Below are positions 8,072 to 18,485 of a DNA stretch of 33,500 bases, in pieces (position 1 is the stretch's first letter; the number at the start of each line of letters is the position of its first letter). Source of the DNA: Rhodoplanes elegans (GTDB taxonomy: Bacteria > Pseudomonadota > Alphaproteobacteria > Rhizobiales > Xanthobacteraceae); the NCBI RefSeq assembly GCF_016653355.1, contig NZ_NHSK01000081.1:1-33500 (forward strand), read 5' to 3'. The notes beneath the pieces were generated by a model that was given only the letters and a program-made list of their open reading frames with translations, was not told the origin of the DNA and did not search any database. Made by a program: the position numbers and the translations under genes.

Positions 8072-9661
8072 ATGAACGAACATGTTCGTCTGGAACCGCG
8101 GGTCGCGCCCTGCCGGGCGGCCTGCCCGGCCGGGATCGACGTGCCGCGTTATGTCCGCGAGATCCGCGACGGCGACTTCGACGCGGCGCTCGCCACCATC
8201 CGCGAGAAGATCCCCTTCGCGGCGGTGTGCGGCTATGCCTGCTTCCATCCGTGCGAAGCGAAATGCGCGCGCCGCCAGTTCGACGAGCCGGTGGCGATCC
8301 GGCTCCTCAAGCGCGCCGCCGCCGATCTCGCCCACACGGTTCCGCCGCCCGCGCCGGCGGCGTCGACCGGCCGCAAGGTCGCGGTGGTCGGCTCCGGCCC
8401 GGCCGGCCTCACGGCCGCCTATTATCTCGCGCTGAAGGGCCACGCCGTCACGGTGCTGGAGGCCGCCTCGAGGCCCGGCGGCATGCTGCGCTGGGGCATC
8501 CCCGAGTATCGCCTGCCGAACGACGTGGTCGAGAACGAGATCGCCCACATCACGGCGACCGGCGTGACGATCACGACCGGCGCCGCGGTGCGCTCGCCCG
8601 AGGATCTGCTCGCCTCCGGCCACGACGCCGTGCTGGTGGCGACCGGCGCCTGGACGCCGGTGAAGCTCGGGGTCGACGGCGAGACCGCCGCCGGCGTCCT
8701 CGACGGCATCGACTTCCTCAAGCGCGCCAACGCGGGCGAGACGGTCGCGCTCGGCAAGACCGTGGCCGTGATCGGCGGCGGCAACACCGCGATCGACGCG
8801 GCCCGCACCGCGATCCGCCTCGGGGCGCAGACGACGCTCGTCTATCGGCGCGGCCGCATCGCCATGCCGGCCTCGGCCGAGGAGATCGCGGAGGCCGAGG
8901 AGGAGGGGCTCGGCTTCGTGTTCGAGGCGGCGCCCGTGACCATCGAGGCGGGGCGGCTCACCTGCGTCAAGCTCGCCCCGAAGGAGGGCGGCAGCGGTCG
9001 CGGCGCGACGCTGGTCGCGGTCGATGGCAGCGACTTCACGATCGCCTGCGACACCGTGATCGTCGCGGCCGGCCAGCAGGCCGACGCTGCGGCGCTGAAG
9101 CTGAAGGTCGCGCGCGGCGGCACCGTCGCGGTGGACGACAAGGCCGCCACCTCGGTGCCCGGCGTGTTCGCGGCCGGCGACGTCGTCAGCGGCCCGTCGA
9201 CCATCATCGACGCGATCGCCTCGGGCCGGACCTCGGCGAGCGCCGTCGACATCTTCCTCGGCGGCGACGGAAACATCGATCCGCCGCGCGTAGAACCGAT
9301 CGAAGCGGACGCGCCCCTCGGCGGCCCGCGTCGCCGCCGCCTCGCGTCGAAGAAAGCGGATCCGGCCGAGCGGGCGAAGAGCTTCGCCCTGGTGGAGGAC
9401 GGCTTTGACGCGGCGATGGCGCGGAGCGAGGCCGAGCGCTGCCTCGCCTGCCAGACGCACCATCACACGGTGGAGATCACGACCGACATCTGCAAGGCCT
9501 GCGGCTACTGCGGCGAGATCTGCACCATGGGCGTGTTCGGCATGTCCGACACGTTCAACGCGATCGGCTACCAGCCCGCCGTGGCGCTGCATCCCGAGCA
9601 GTGCATCGGCTGCCTGAAGTGCTTCGCGGTCTGCCCGGACTTCGCCATCGCGGTGCGCTGA
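8072..9661 (+). CDS. GltD-like FAD/NAD(P) oxidoreductase with C-terminal 2x[4Fe-4S] ferredoxin domain
   Basis: A 529-residue electron-transfer flavoprotein. The N-terminal iron-sulfur region has C14, C18, C53, C57, C61 and C65, as in the glutamate synthase small-subunit family. An FAD-binding Rossmann motif VAVVGSGPAGLTAAYYLAL follows near 103 and an NAD(P)-binding motif VAVIGGGNTAIDAARTA near 230. A second FAD contact is GVFAAGDVVSGPSTIIDAI. The C-terminus has two CxxCxxCxxxC clusters (C474/477/480/484 and C511/514/517/521). It starts 11 bases after the gamma subunit. The likely job is passing electrons between the OFOR and NAD(P), so that 2-oxoacid oxidation yields NAD(P)H. A role in flavin bifurcation is possible but not shown. 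There is no GltB partner nearby, so glutamate synthase function is unlikely. Confidence 0.88.
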   Translation: MNEHVRLEPRVAPCRAACPAGIDVPRYVREIRDGDFDAALATIREKIPFAAVCGYACFHPCEAKCARRQFDEPVAIRLLKRAAADLAHTVPPPAPAASTGRKVAVVGSGPAGLTAAYYLALKGHAVTVLEAASRPGGMLRWGIPEYRLPNDVVENEIAHITATGVTITTGAAVRSPEDLLASGHDAVLVATGAWTPVKLGVDGETAAGVLDGIDFLKRANAGETVALGKTVAVIGGGNTAIDAARTAIRLGAQTTLVYRRGRIAMPASAEEIAEAEEEGLGFVFEAAPVTIEAGRLTCVKLAPKEGGSGRGATLVAVDGSDFTIACDTVIVAAGQQADAAALKLKVARGGTVAVDDKAATSVPGVFAAGDVVSGPSTIIDAIASGRTSASAVDIFLGGDGNIDPPRVEPIEADAPLGGPRRRRLASKKADPAERAKSFALVEDGFDAAMARSEAERCLACQTHHHTVEITTDICKACGYCGEICTMGVFGMSDTFNAIGYQPAVALHPEQCIGCLKCFAVCPDFAIAVR

Positions 9662-9705
9662 CGGCGGACCGTTCGACGCGGTCGCGCTGACGCCATCTCA
9701 CGATC

Positions 9706-9808
9706 GCGACCGGACCTGCGGGTCCGGTCGCCCCGCTCTCCGCACCGGCCGCCCACGCGGCGGCCGGTCCCTGGACTGTGCCCTGACGACCGGCCTGGCA
9801 ACAGGCTG
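9706..9808 (+). other. Three consecutive stem-loops between the OFOR module and the acyltransferase gene
   Basis: Hairpin 1 is GCGACCGGACC-tgcg-GGTCCGGTCGC (9706-9731), a perfect 11-bp stem. Hairpin 2 is ACCGGCCGC paired with GCGGCCGGT (9744-9752 with 9760-9768). Hairpin 3 is CGGCCTG-gcaa-CAGGCTG (9791-9808), 7 bp with one G.U and a GNRA-type tetraloop. There is no T run after any of them. They divide the operon into an oxidoreductase part and an acyl-phosphate part, and may set relative mRNA levels by processing or partial termination. Confidence 0.55.
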
Positions 9809-9869
9809 CGGCGGGGCCCCGGTCCGACGCGGAGAGGCCGTGTTTCCTCGTGCTTTCGAAGGTGCTGCC

Positions 9870-10781
9870 TTGATCTATCCGAGTTTCGACACCCTGGTCG
9901 AGAAGGTCCGCGACGGTGCGGCGCGCCGCAAGGTGGTCGCCGTGGTCGCGGCCGAGGACGATCACACGCTCGAGGCCGTCGCGCAGGCCAGGCGGGACGG
10001 AATCCTGGACGCCTGCCTGATCGGCCGCGCCGACAAGATCCGCACGCTCCTCGCCGGGCTCGGCGAGGCCGCCGAAGACTTCCGCATCGTCGACGCCGAG
10101 GACCCGGTCGCCGCGGCCAAGCGCGCCGCCGAGCTGGTGCGCGAGCGCACCGTCGACTTCGTGATGAAGGGCAAGGTCCAGACCGCCGACCTCCTGCGCG
10201 CCATGCTGTCGTCGGAGAGCGGCATGCGCACCGGGCGGCTGCTGTCGCATTTCGCCCTCGTCCAGATCCCGAACTATCACAAGCTGATCGGCCTCACCGA
10301 CGTCGCCATCAACATCGCGCCCGACCTCGCGCAGAAGAAGGAGATCGTCGAGAACGCGGTCGCGACGATGCGGGCGATCGGCTTCGAGCCGCCCAAGGTC
10401 GCGCTCCTGTCCTCGGCCGAAACCGTCAATCCGAAGATGCCCGAGACCGCCGAGGCGGCGGCGCTGACGGAGCTCAACCGTGGCGGCTGGCTGCCCGGCT
10501 GTCACGTCGACGGGCCGATCTCCTACGACCTCGCGATCAGCGCCGAGTCCGCGCGCATCAAGGGCTACGACAGCCCGCTGCCCGGCGACGTCGATCTGCT
10601 CGTCGTCCCGCACATCTCGGTCGGCAACATCCTGCTCAAGGCGCTGCGCTACTCGGCCGGCGCGGCGAGCGCCGGCATCGTGGTCGGCGGCCGTGTGCCG
10701 ATCGTGCTGACCTCGCGCGCCGTGGAAGCACAGGACAAGTTCCTGCCGCTGGTGATCGCCGCCTCGGTGAGCGGCGACTGA
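9870..10781 (+). CDS. Phosphate acetyl/butyryltransferase family enzyme (Ptb-like)
   Basis: A protein of about 303 residues that would swap CoA for phosphate: acyl-CoA + Pi to acyl-phosphate + CoA. Family features are the VAVVAAEDDHTLEAVAQARR start, the DFVMKGKVQTADLLRAML segment with the conserved KG, SHFALVQIPNYHKLIGLTD, and the C-terminal DLLVVPHISVGNILLKAL and VPIVLTSRA phosphate-binding regions. The length fits phosphotransbutyrylase. The start is uncertain: a TTG at 9870 has GAAGG seven bases upstream and gives the family-like start MIYPSFDTLVEKV, while a GTG at 9840 adds ten residues but has poor spacing to GGAGAGG. The gene is separated from the OFOR genes by strong hairpins and from the acyl kinase by a palindromic repeat. 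Pairing with the kinase points to an ATP-forming role. Confidence 0.9.
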   Translation: MIYPSFDTLVEKVRDGAARRKVVAVVAAEDDHTLEAVAQARRDGILDACLIGRADKIRTLLAGLGEAAEDFRIVDAEDPVAAAKRAAELVRERTVDFVMKGKVQTADLLRAMLSSESGMRTGRLLSHFALVQIPNYHKLIGLTDVAINIAPDLAQKKEIVENAVATMRAIGFEPPKVALLSSAETVNPKMPETAEAAALTELNRGGWLPGCHVDGPISYDLAISAESARIKGYDSPLPGDVDLLVVPHISVGNILLKALRYSAGAASAGIVVGGRVPIVLTSRAVEAQDKFLPLVIAASVSGD

Positions 10782-10807
10782 GATCGTTCGCTCCGAATTC
10801 CGAACTC

Positions 10808-10899
10808 GTCATGCGCGGGCCCGACCCGCGCATCCATCCCTTCGAAACAAGAGCACGTCTCGTCGTCAGATGGATTGCCGGGTCGAGCCCGGCAATGAC
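10808..10899. repeat. Composite palindromic intergenic repeat (four-arm type)
   Basis: Outer arms GTCAT (10808-10812) and ATGAC (10895-10899) are complementary. Inside are two perfect 9-bp hairpins, ATGCGCGGG/CCCGCGCAT (10811-10819 with 10825-10833) and ATTGCCGGG/CCCGGCAAT (10874-10882 with 10888-10896), and the middle segments ATCCATC (10832-10838) and GATGGAT (10869-10875) pair with each other. I recognise the core from dispersed repeats of Bradyrhizobium-type genomes (recollection, not a search). It sits inside the operon between the acyltransferase and the kinase. Confidence 0.75.
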
Positions 10900-10952
10900 C
10901 AAGACGATCGAGGACCGCGAAGAGACCGCGCCCCGCTCCTGAAAGAACCGCC

Positions 10953-12083
10953 ATGACCGACCCAAAAAACATCCTGACCATCAATCCCGGCTCGACGTCG
11001 ACCAAGATCGCCGTCTTCGCCGATGAGACCCGCCTGTTCGAGCGCAAGGTCGACCATTCGGCCGCCGATCTCGCGCCGTTCGACACGATCGGCGACCAGT
11101 TCCAAATGCGCAAGGCGGCGATCGTCGCCGCGCTTCAGGCCGAGGGCTTCGACCTCGGCACGCTCGCCGCCGTCGCGGGCCGCGGCGGCAAGCTGCCGCC
11201 ATTGAAGCGCGGTGCCTATCTGGTCAACGACGACATGGTGGAGTTCCTGCGCCACCGACCGATCGACCAGCACGCCTCCAATCTCGGCGCCCTGATCGCC
11301 CACGACATCGCCGAGCCGCTCGGCATTCCCTCCTTCATCTACGACGCCGTGGTGGTCGACGAGATGGAGGACATCGCCCGCTTCTCCGGCGTTCCGGAGC
11401 TGACGCGGCGCGCCTCCTGTCACGTCCTCAACATGCGGGCGATGGCGATCAAGGTCCTCAAGCGCGGCGGGCTGCGGCTGGAGGATGCCAATGTCGTCGT
11501 CTGCCACATGGGCGGCGGCGTCACCGCGACCGTGATCTCGGGCGGCCGGATGATCGACGTCTTGACCGACGAGGAAGGACCGTTCTCGCCGGAGCGCGCC
11601 GGGCGAGTGCCGTGCCGGCAGCTCGTGGACCTGTGCTTCTCCGGCGAGCACGACCGCAAGTCGGCGACCAAGCTGATGCGCGGCGTCGGCGGCCTCGTCG
11701 CCTATCTGGGCACCAACAGCGCGCTCGAGGTCGAAGCCCGCATCGACGCCGGCGACGCCGAGGCGGACCTCGTCTATCGCGCCATGGCGTATCAGATCGC
11801 CAAGGGGATCGGCGAGCTCTCGACCGTGGTGATGGGCAAGGTCGATCGCATCGTCCTGACCGGCGCCATCGCGCATTCGAAGCGGATGACCGACATGGTC
11901 TCCGAGCGGGTGCGGTTCATCGCGCCGGTCGAGATCGTCCCGGGCGAGAACGAGCTGGAGGCGCTGGCCTCCGGAACGCTGCGCGTGCTGCGCGGCGAGG
12001 AGACGCCGAACGTCTTCGTCGCGCCGCCGCGCGCCCGCCCCGCGGCCGAGACCCGCCGCATCGAAGAGGTGGCGCGCGCATGA
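10953..12083 (+). CDS. Butyrate kinase-type acyl kinase (acetokinase family)
   Basis: A 376-residue enzyme that makes ATP from an acyl-phosphate and ADP. The ASKHA-fold phosphate loop is ILTINPGSTSTKIAVF (7-22). Later motifs are GRGGKLPPLKRGAYLVNDDM, SNLGALIAHDIAEPLGIPSF, the second phosphate motif VVCHMGGGVTATVISGGRMI (about 185-204) and the adenosine-region VLTGAIAHSKRM. It is closer to butyrate/branched-chain acid kinase than to acetate kinase by these motifs and by its length. Its stop overlaps the next start (ATGA, 12080-12083), so the two are translationally coupled. The acid released could be butyrate, isobutyrate or another short acid; the sequence does not decide. Confidence 0.92.
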   Translation: MTDPKNILTINPGSTSTKIAVFADETRLFERKVDHSAADLAPFDTIGDQFQMRKAAIVAALQAEGFDLGTLAAVAGRGGKLPPLKRGAYLVNDDMVEFLRHRPIDQHASNLGALIAHDIAEPLGIPSFIYDAVVVDEMEDIARFSGVPELTRRASCHVLNMRAMAIKVLKRGGLRLEDANVVVCHMGGGVTATVISGGRMIDVLTDEEGPFSPERAGRVPCRQLVDLCFSGEHDRKSATKLMRGVGGLVAYLGTNSALEVEARIDAGDAEADLVYRAMAYQIAKGIGELSTVVMGKVDRIVLTGAIAHSKRMTDMVSERVRFIAPVEIVPGENELEALASGTLRVLRGEETPNVFVAPPRARPAAETRRIEEVARA

Positions 12084-13055
12084 ACGTGATCGCCTATGCG
12101 GCGCGCGCTTACGAGAGCGACGCCTTCGACCGCTTCGCCGAGGAGCTCGGCATCTCGCTGACCCGGGTGCCGCAGAACCTGTCGCTCGACAACGCGCATC
12201 TGGCCAAGGGCTTCGAATGCGTGACGATCCTCAGCGCCTGCGACGCCAGCGCGCCGGTGCTGGAGATCCTCGCCGCCGGCGGCACCCGCTTCGTCGCCGC
12301 CCGCACGGCCGGCTACAACAACATCGACGCCGCGGCGGCGCGGCGGCTCGGTATCCGATTTTCCAACGCCGACTATTCGCCGAACTCGGTCGCCGACTTC
12401 GCCGTCATGCTGATCCTGATGTCGATCCGCAAGGCGAAGACCATCATCGCCCGCAACAACGCCCAGGACTACACGATCGTCGGCGCCCAGGGGCGCGAGA
12501 TGCGCAACCTGACGATCGGCATCGTCGGCACCGGCCGCATCGGTGCCGCGACGGCCAAGAACCTGTCGGGCTTCGACGCCTGCCTGATCGGCTACGACGT
12601 CGTTCCGAACCCGGCCCTGAAGGACCTCGTCACCTACGTTCCGTTCGACGAGCTTCTCGCCGAGAGCGACGTGATCTCGCTGCACGCGCCGCTGACCGCC
12701 GGGACCCGGCACCTGATCAACGCCGAGTCGATCAGGAAGATGAAGGACGGCGTGATCATCGTGAACTGCGCCCGCGGCGAGCTGATCGACACCGAGGCGC
12801 TGATCGAGGCGATCGAAGAGAAGAAGGTCTCGGCCGCCGCCCTCGACGTGCTGGAGAACGAGCGCGGCATCTTCCACGCCGACCACCGCGACGAGATCCT
12901 CAAGCACCGGCAGCTGGCGATCCTGCGCGCCTTCCCGAACGTCGTGGTGACCACCCACAACGCCTTCTTCACCGATCAGGCGGTGTGCGACATGGTCGAG
13001 GTCGGGCTGCGCTCGCTCGCGAGCTTCGTGCGCACCGGCGCGAGCCCGTGGGAGA

Positions 13056-13066
<11 letters not shown>
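12080..13066 (+). CDS. D-2-hydroxyacid dehydrogenase (D-lactate dehydrogenase type)
   Basis: A 328-residue NAD-dependent enzyme interconverting a 2-oxoacid and a D-2-hydroxyacid. The cofactor fold has [12 protein letters not shown] (about 148-159), with an Asp after the second strand (YDVVPN) that favours NAD over NADP. Catalytic residues of the family are present: R232 in NCARGELID, the Glu in DVLENERG (259 or 261) and H293 in TTHNAFFTD. The fermentative D-LDH-like insert [20 protein letters not shown] is also there. It overlaps the acyl kinase by four bases and is the last gene of the sigma-54 cluster, tail-to-tail with the regulator (11-base overlap). It could supply the OFOR with 2-oxoacid from an imported hydroxyacid, or drain excess 2-oxoacid. 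Confidence 0.9.
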
Positions 13067-15164
<2,098 letters not shown>

Positions 15165-15376
15165 CGACGTCCTCGACATGCTCCTCGGTGGACGACGGGG
15201 CGTCGTCACGTTCCGCTTCGTGAAATTCTACCAGATTTCCGTTGCGCCGGACCGGCGGGCAGTGAGCGTCGGGTATGCCGATTGCGACCGGATCGCTCGC
15301 GAAACGACAACACCCGCGGATCGAGACAATCGTCGGTGGCAGTCGCGTCGATGGGGCCGGTCCCGAAGGCAGGCGA

Positions 15377-15405
15377 TTGACAGCCGCGGCGAACGGTCGT
15401 TACCT
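15377..15405 (+). promoter_or_regulatory. Candidate sigma-70 promoter for the second cluster
   Basis: TTGACA (15377-15382), 17 bases, then TTACCT (15400-15405). The -35 hexamer is consensus and the -10 is moderate. The predicted start is near 15412, leaving a leader of about 200 bases before the DUF6282-type gene. No -24/-12 element is visible in the 447-base gap between the PrpR-type gene and 15612, so the two clusters seem to be controlled differently. The rest of that gap holds nothing I can name. Confidence 0.45.
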
Positions 15406-15611
15406 TGAAAAGAAAACAGCGTTTCGCCCTCGCGAACACGAGGGAGGCGCCAGGAGGATCGCCGGTTCGCCGCCCCGACACCCCCGCGCACCCACAGCGC
15501 GGTCGGTGCGGCCATCGCACGATCGCCCCTCACTCGACGTCCGCGGCCCCGCCGTGGACGTCCCTGCCGACGAGATCCCGTCGGCGACGACCATGGAGCC
15601 GAGTGCCGACG

Positions 15612-16538
15612 ATGACGCGCGACGACACCGAGGCCCGGATCGACCGGCTGCTGCGCGGCGCCGTCGATCCGCACGTCCACAGCGGCCCGTCGATCGCGCC
15701 GCGCGCGCTCGATCACGTCGCGCTGCTGCGCGCCGCGTCGGCCGCCGGCTTCGCCGCGGTGGTGACCAAGGATCACGACTATTCGAGCGCCATGACGACG
15801 GCGCTGATCCGCACCAACTTCCCCGAGCTGACGACGAAGATCTATCCGAGCATCGTGCTCAACAACGTGGTCGGCGGCTTCAACCCCTACGCGGTCGAGC
15901 ACACCGCCGCGATGGGCGGCAAGATCGTCTGGCTGCCGACCCTCGCGGCCGAGAACCATCTGCGCTGGCAGGCGCAGGCGCAGTGGAGCCACCCGGCCTC
16001 GACCGACCGGATGCGCCCGCCGGTCGGCATCCCGGTGCTCGACGCGGGCGGCGGCGTGCGCGACGAGGTGAAGGCGGTGCTCGACATCGTCGCCCGCTTC
16101 GACATGACGCTGGCGAGCGGGCATCTGCACATCAGCGAGACCTGGGTGGTGTTCGAGGAGGCCAAGCGGCGCGGCGTCACGCGGCTGATCCTCACGCATC
16201 CGGAGGAGATCGTCGGGGCGAGCCTCAACGACGTGAAGGGCATGGCCGCGATGGGCGCCTATGTGGAGCACTCGCTCGCCATGTTCATCGAGGGCTCGCG
16301 CTTCAAGATCGCGGGGGCCGAGGAGCTGCACCACCACATCGAGGCGGCCGGCGTCGAGAAGACGATCCTGTGCTCGGATCTGGGCCAGGTCGGTTCGGTC
16401 GATCCGATCGAGGGATTTCGGCGCGGCATCGCGATGTGCCTGGCGCTCGGCTACGACGACGACCAGATCCGCCACATGGTGTCGCTGAACGCGGCCCGGG
16501 TGCTGGGGCTGGAAGCGGATCTGCCGGCGGCGGCCTGA
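15612..16538 (+). CDS. DUF6282-type metal-dependent hydrolase
   Basis: A 308-residue protein resembling the DUF6282 group of amidohydrolase-like proteins; the family call is from memory. Metal-ligand-like motifs are spread as in that fold: DPHVHSGPS near 18, ASGHLHISE near 170, LILTHPEE near 195 and ILCSDLGQ near 254. The reaction is unknown; hydrolysis of an amide, lactone or ring is the usual chemistry. I start at the ATG 15612. A GTG at 15603 is a fair alternative, as GGAG (15595-15598) lies just before it. It is first in a plus-strand series with a cupin protein and an aldolase, and ends 63 bases before the cupin gene. Confidence 0.75.
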   Translation: MTRDDTEARIDRLLRGAVDPHVHSGPSIAPRALDHVALLRAASAAGFAAVVTKDHDYSSAMTTALIRTNFPELTTKIYPSIVLNNVVGGFNPYAVEHTAAMGGKIVWLPTLAAENHLRWQAQAQWSHPASTDRMRPPVGIPVLDAGGGVRDEVKAVLDIVARFDMTLASGHLHISETWVVFEEAKRRGVTRLILTHPEEIVGASLNDVKGMAAMGAYVEHSLAMFIEGSRFKIAGAEELHHHIEAAGVEKTILCSDLGQVGSVDPIEGFRRGIAMCLALGYDDDQIRHMVSLNAARVLGLEADLPAAA

Positions 16539-16601
16539 GCCGCGGCGAGTTTCAACGACGATCGAGGCGATCATCACGATCGTTACGATGACGAGGTGAC
16601 C

Positions 16602-17516
16602 ATGTACGACGTCAGCGACCCCCGCGCCGCCCTCGCACCGGCGGCTCCCGCCAAGTCGGCCGGCGCCGGCGCGGCCGCAGGCCCGTTCGGCGGCGCCGAG
16701 TATGTCCGCTTCTATGCCGAGCCGGCGCAGGAGGACGGCCCCGCCGGGAAGACCTGGTACGCCCGCGGCCAGAACTTCGTCATCGCCTATTCCGAGCCGA
16801 CCGCAGGCGCCGTGCTGGCCCGCGCGACGCAGGACGACGAGTACGCCGTCCTGATGCCGGACCGGCAGAGCGTGGTCGAGATCACCGCGCGCGGCGGCAC
16901 CACGCGGGTCGAGGGCAACTCGCTCGCCTTCGTGCCGCCGGGACCGTCGGAGATCAAGGTGATCGTGCCGGGCCGCATCATCCGCATGATCACGACGCGG
17001 GCCGCCGATCTCGTCGCCAAGTGCAGCAACGCCGCATCTTACGCGGACGCGAAGCCGCTCGTCGCATCGCTCGAACCGTGGCCGGCGCCGAAAGGTGGCT
17101 ACAAGCTGCACGTCTACGGGCTCGACGTGCCGCCCGAGAAGGGCCGCTTCGGCCGCATCTGGCGCGGCAGTACCTTCATGGTGAACTTCCTCGATTCCTA
17201 TCAGGGGCCGCGCGACGCGACCCGGCTCTCGCCGCATCACCACGACGACTTCGAGCAGTGCTCGCTGGCCATCGAGGGCGAGTTCGTCCACCACCTGCGC
17301 TGGCCCTGGACCGTCAACAAGACGTTCTGGCGGAACGACGATCACGAGCTGTGCGGCAGCCCGTCGATCGCCGTCATCCCGCCGCCCGCGATCCACACGA
17401 CCGAGGCGGTCGGCCCCGGCCTCAATCAGCTCGTCGACATCTTCTGCCCGCCGCGGCTCGACTTCTCGCAGAAGCCCGGCTGGGTGCTCAATGCCGACGA
17501 TTATCCGATGCCGTGA
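16602..17516 (+). CDS. Two-domain cupin-like protein of unknown function
   Basis: About 304 residues with no name I recognise. The first half (about 40-130) reads as a beta-rich cupin-like barrel without clear metal ligands ([20 protein letters not shown]). The second half has a metal-type cupin motif: [19 protein letters not shown] (HxHxxxE-like spacing), then later [17 protein letters not shown] with the second His. The pattern suggests a bicupin with one metal site, for example an isomerase, dioxygenase-like or lyase enzyme. The ATG at 16602 has GAGG five bases upstream; the in-frame GTG at 16596 overlaps that site. The N-terminus (5-30) is Ala/Gly/Pro-rich and likely disordered. It lies between the hydrolase and the aldolase, so it probably acts on the same compound. 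Confidence 0.7.
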   Translation: MYDVSDPRAALAPAAPAKSAGAGAAAGPFGGAEYVRFYAEPAQEDGPAGKTWYARGQNFVIAYSEPTAGAVLARATQDDEYAVLMPDRQSVVEITARGGTTRVEGNSLAFVPPGPSEIKVIVPGRIIRMITTRAADLVAKCSNAASYADAKPLVASLEPWPAPKGGYKLHVYGLDVPPEKGRFGRIWRGSTFMVNFLDSYQGPRDATRLSPHHHDDFEQCSLAIEGEFVHHLRWPWTVNKTFWRNDDHELCGSPSIAVIPPPAIHTTEAVGPGLNQLVDIFCPPRLDFSQKPGWVLNADDYPMP

Positions 17517-17568
17517 CGGAGCGGCGCATCGGCCTGCAGCAAACGATTGGCACAGCGGACGCGCGACC

Positions 17569-18345
17569 ATGACCTCTTCCACCCGGACGTTCCGCCAGCG
17601 CGTGCTCGCCCGCGAGCCGTTGATCGGCACGTTCCTGAAGACGCCGACCGGCCACGCCACCGAGATCGTCGCCGACGCAGGCTTCGACTTCGTCGTCATC
17701 GACCAGGAGCACGCGGCATTCGATCGCGGCACCACCGACATCGCCATGATGGCGGCGCGCGCCGCCGGCGTGCCGGCGCTGGTGCGCGTGCCGGGGCCGG
17801 ACGCGATCCTCTCGGTGCTCGACAGCGGCGGGATGGGCGTGCTCGTCCCGCACGTGTCGAGCGCGGATTACGCCCGCAAGGCCGCGGCGCTGTGCCGCTA
17901 CCGCGGCGGCAAGCGCGGCTTCGCCACCTCGACGCCGGCCGGCCGCTACACGGCCGTACCCATGTGGCGCCACATCGCGCAGTCCGACGCCGACATCGTG
18001 ATGGTGGCGCAGATCGAGGACCCCGAGGCGCTCGACGAGATCGACGCGATCGCGGCCGTCGAGGGTGTCGACTCGCTGTTCATCGGCCGCGGCGACCTCA
18101 CCGCCGCCTTCGGCGACGAGACGCCCGATCCGCCGGCGGTGCGTCGCGCCGTCGAGCGCATCACGGCGGCGGCGCGCGCCGCCGGCAAGTCGATCAGCGT
18201 GTACGCGGCCAACGGCACCGAGGCGGCCTGGCTGAAGGAGCTCGGCGCCAGCACGTTCGTGGTGTCGTCCGACCAGGGCTTTCTGCGGGCCGGCGCCCTC
18301 GCCGGCCTCGCCGACGTCAAGGCCCGGATCACGACGCCGGCCTGA
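17569..18345 (+). CDS. HpcH/HpaI-family class II aldolase
   Basis: A 258-residue enzyme of the HpcH/HpaI family, which cleaves 4-hydroxy-2-oxoacids to pyruvate (or another 2-oxoacid) and an aldehyde using a divalent metal. The expected residues are present: H48 in VIDQEHAAFD, R73 in LVRVPGP, metal ligand E150 in AQIEDPEAL and metal ligand D176 in FIGRGDLTAAFG. The length is normal for the family. The ATG at 17569 matches the conserved start of relatives (RQRVLAREPLIGTFLKTP). It follows the cupin gene by 52 bases. A pyruvate or longer 2-oxoacid product could feed the OFOR of the first cluster; that link is inference. Confidence 0.9.
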   Translation: MTSSTRTFRQRVLAREPLIGTFLKTPTGHATEIVADAGFDFVVIDQEHAAFDRGTTDIAMMAARAAGVPALVRVPGPDAILSVLDSGGMGVLVPHVSSADYARKAAALCRYRGGKRGFATSTPAGRYTAVPMWRHIAQSDADIVMVAQIEDPEALDEIDAIAAVEGVDSLFIGRGDLTAAFGDETPDPPAVRRAVERITAAARAAGKSISVYAANGTEAAWLKELGASTFVVSSDQGFLRAGALAGLADVKARITTPA

Positions 18346-18385
18346 GCGCCGGCACGGGACCTCGGCCCGGCCCGCGCGAAGAGCT

Positions 18386-18432
18386 GCTCGATCGAGAAGG
18401 CAGATCGAGCGAGCCGATCCGGCAAAGCCGGA
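18386..18432 (+). other. Two hairpins before the ABC transporter genes
   Basis: GCTCGATC paired with GATCGAGC (18386-18393 and 18403-18410, 9-base loop) is followed by TCCGGC-aaa-GCCGGA (18418-18432). An A/T-rich stretch and a clear GGAGG (18474-18478) then lead into the binding-protein start. They may partly end the upstream transcript, act as an operator, or stabilise the abundant binding-protein mRNA, as is common before livK-type genes. Confidence 0.4.
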
Positions 18433-18485
18433 CGGCTGTCGCTATATAAAAAGAAACGATCAAAAGAACCAACGGAGGAAACGCG

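Noticed and set aside
7799-9592. A 597-codon minus-strand open frame opposite the GltD-like gene
   Set aside because: It is a shadow of a gene with FAD, NAD(P) and iron-sulfur motifs on the plus strand.
9794-9809. A second -24/-12-like match before the acyltransferase gene (TGGCAA...CTGC)
   Set aside because: The GG to GC spacing is one base short and the -24 element is imperfect; the bases are better explained by the GNRA-capped hairpin.
15228-17747. An 839-codon minus-strand open frame across the hydrolase, cupin and aldolase genes
   Set aside because: It crosses several real plus-strand genes and their gaps, and its translation is low-complexity.
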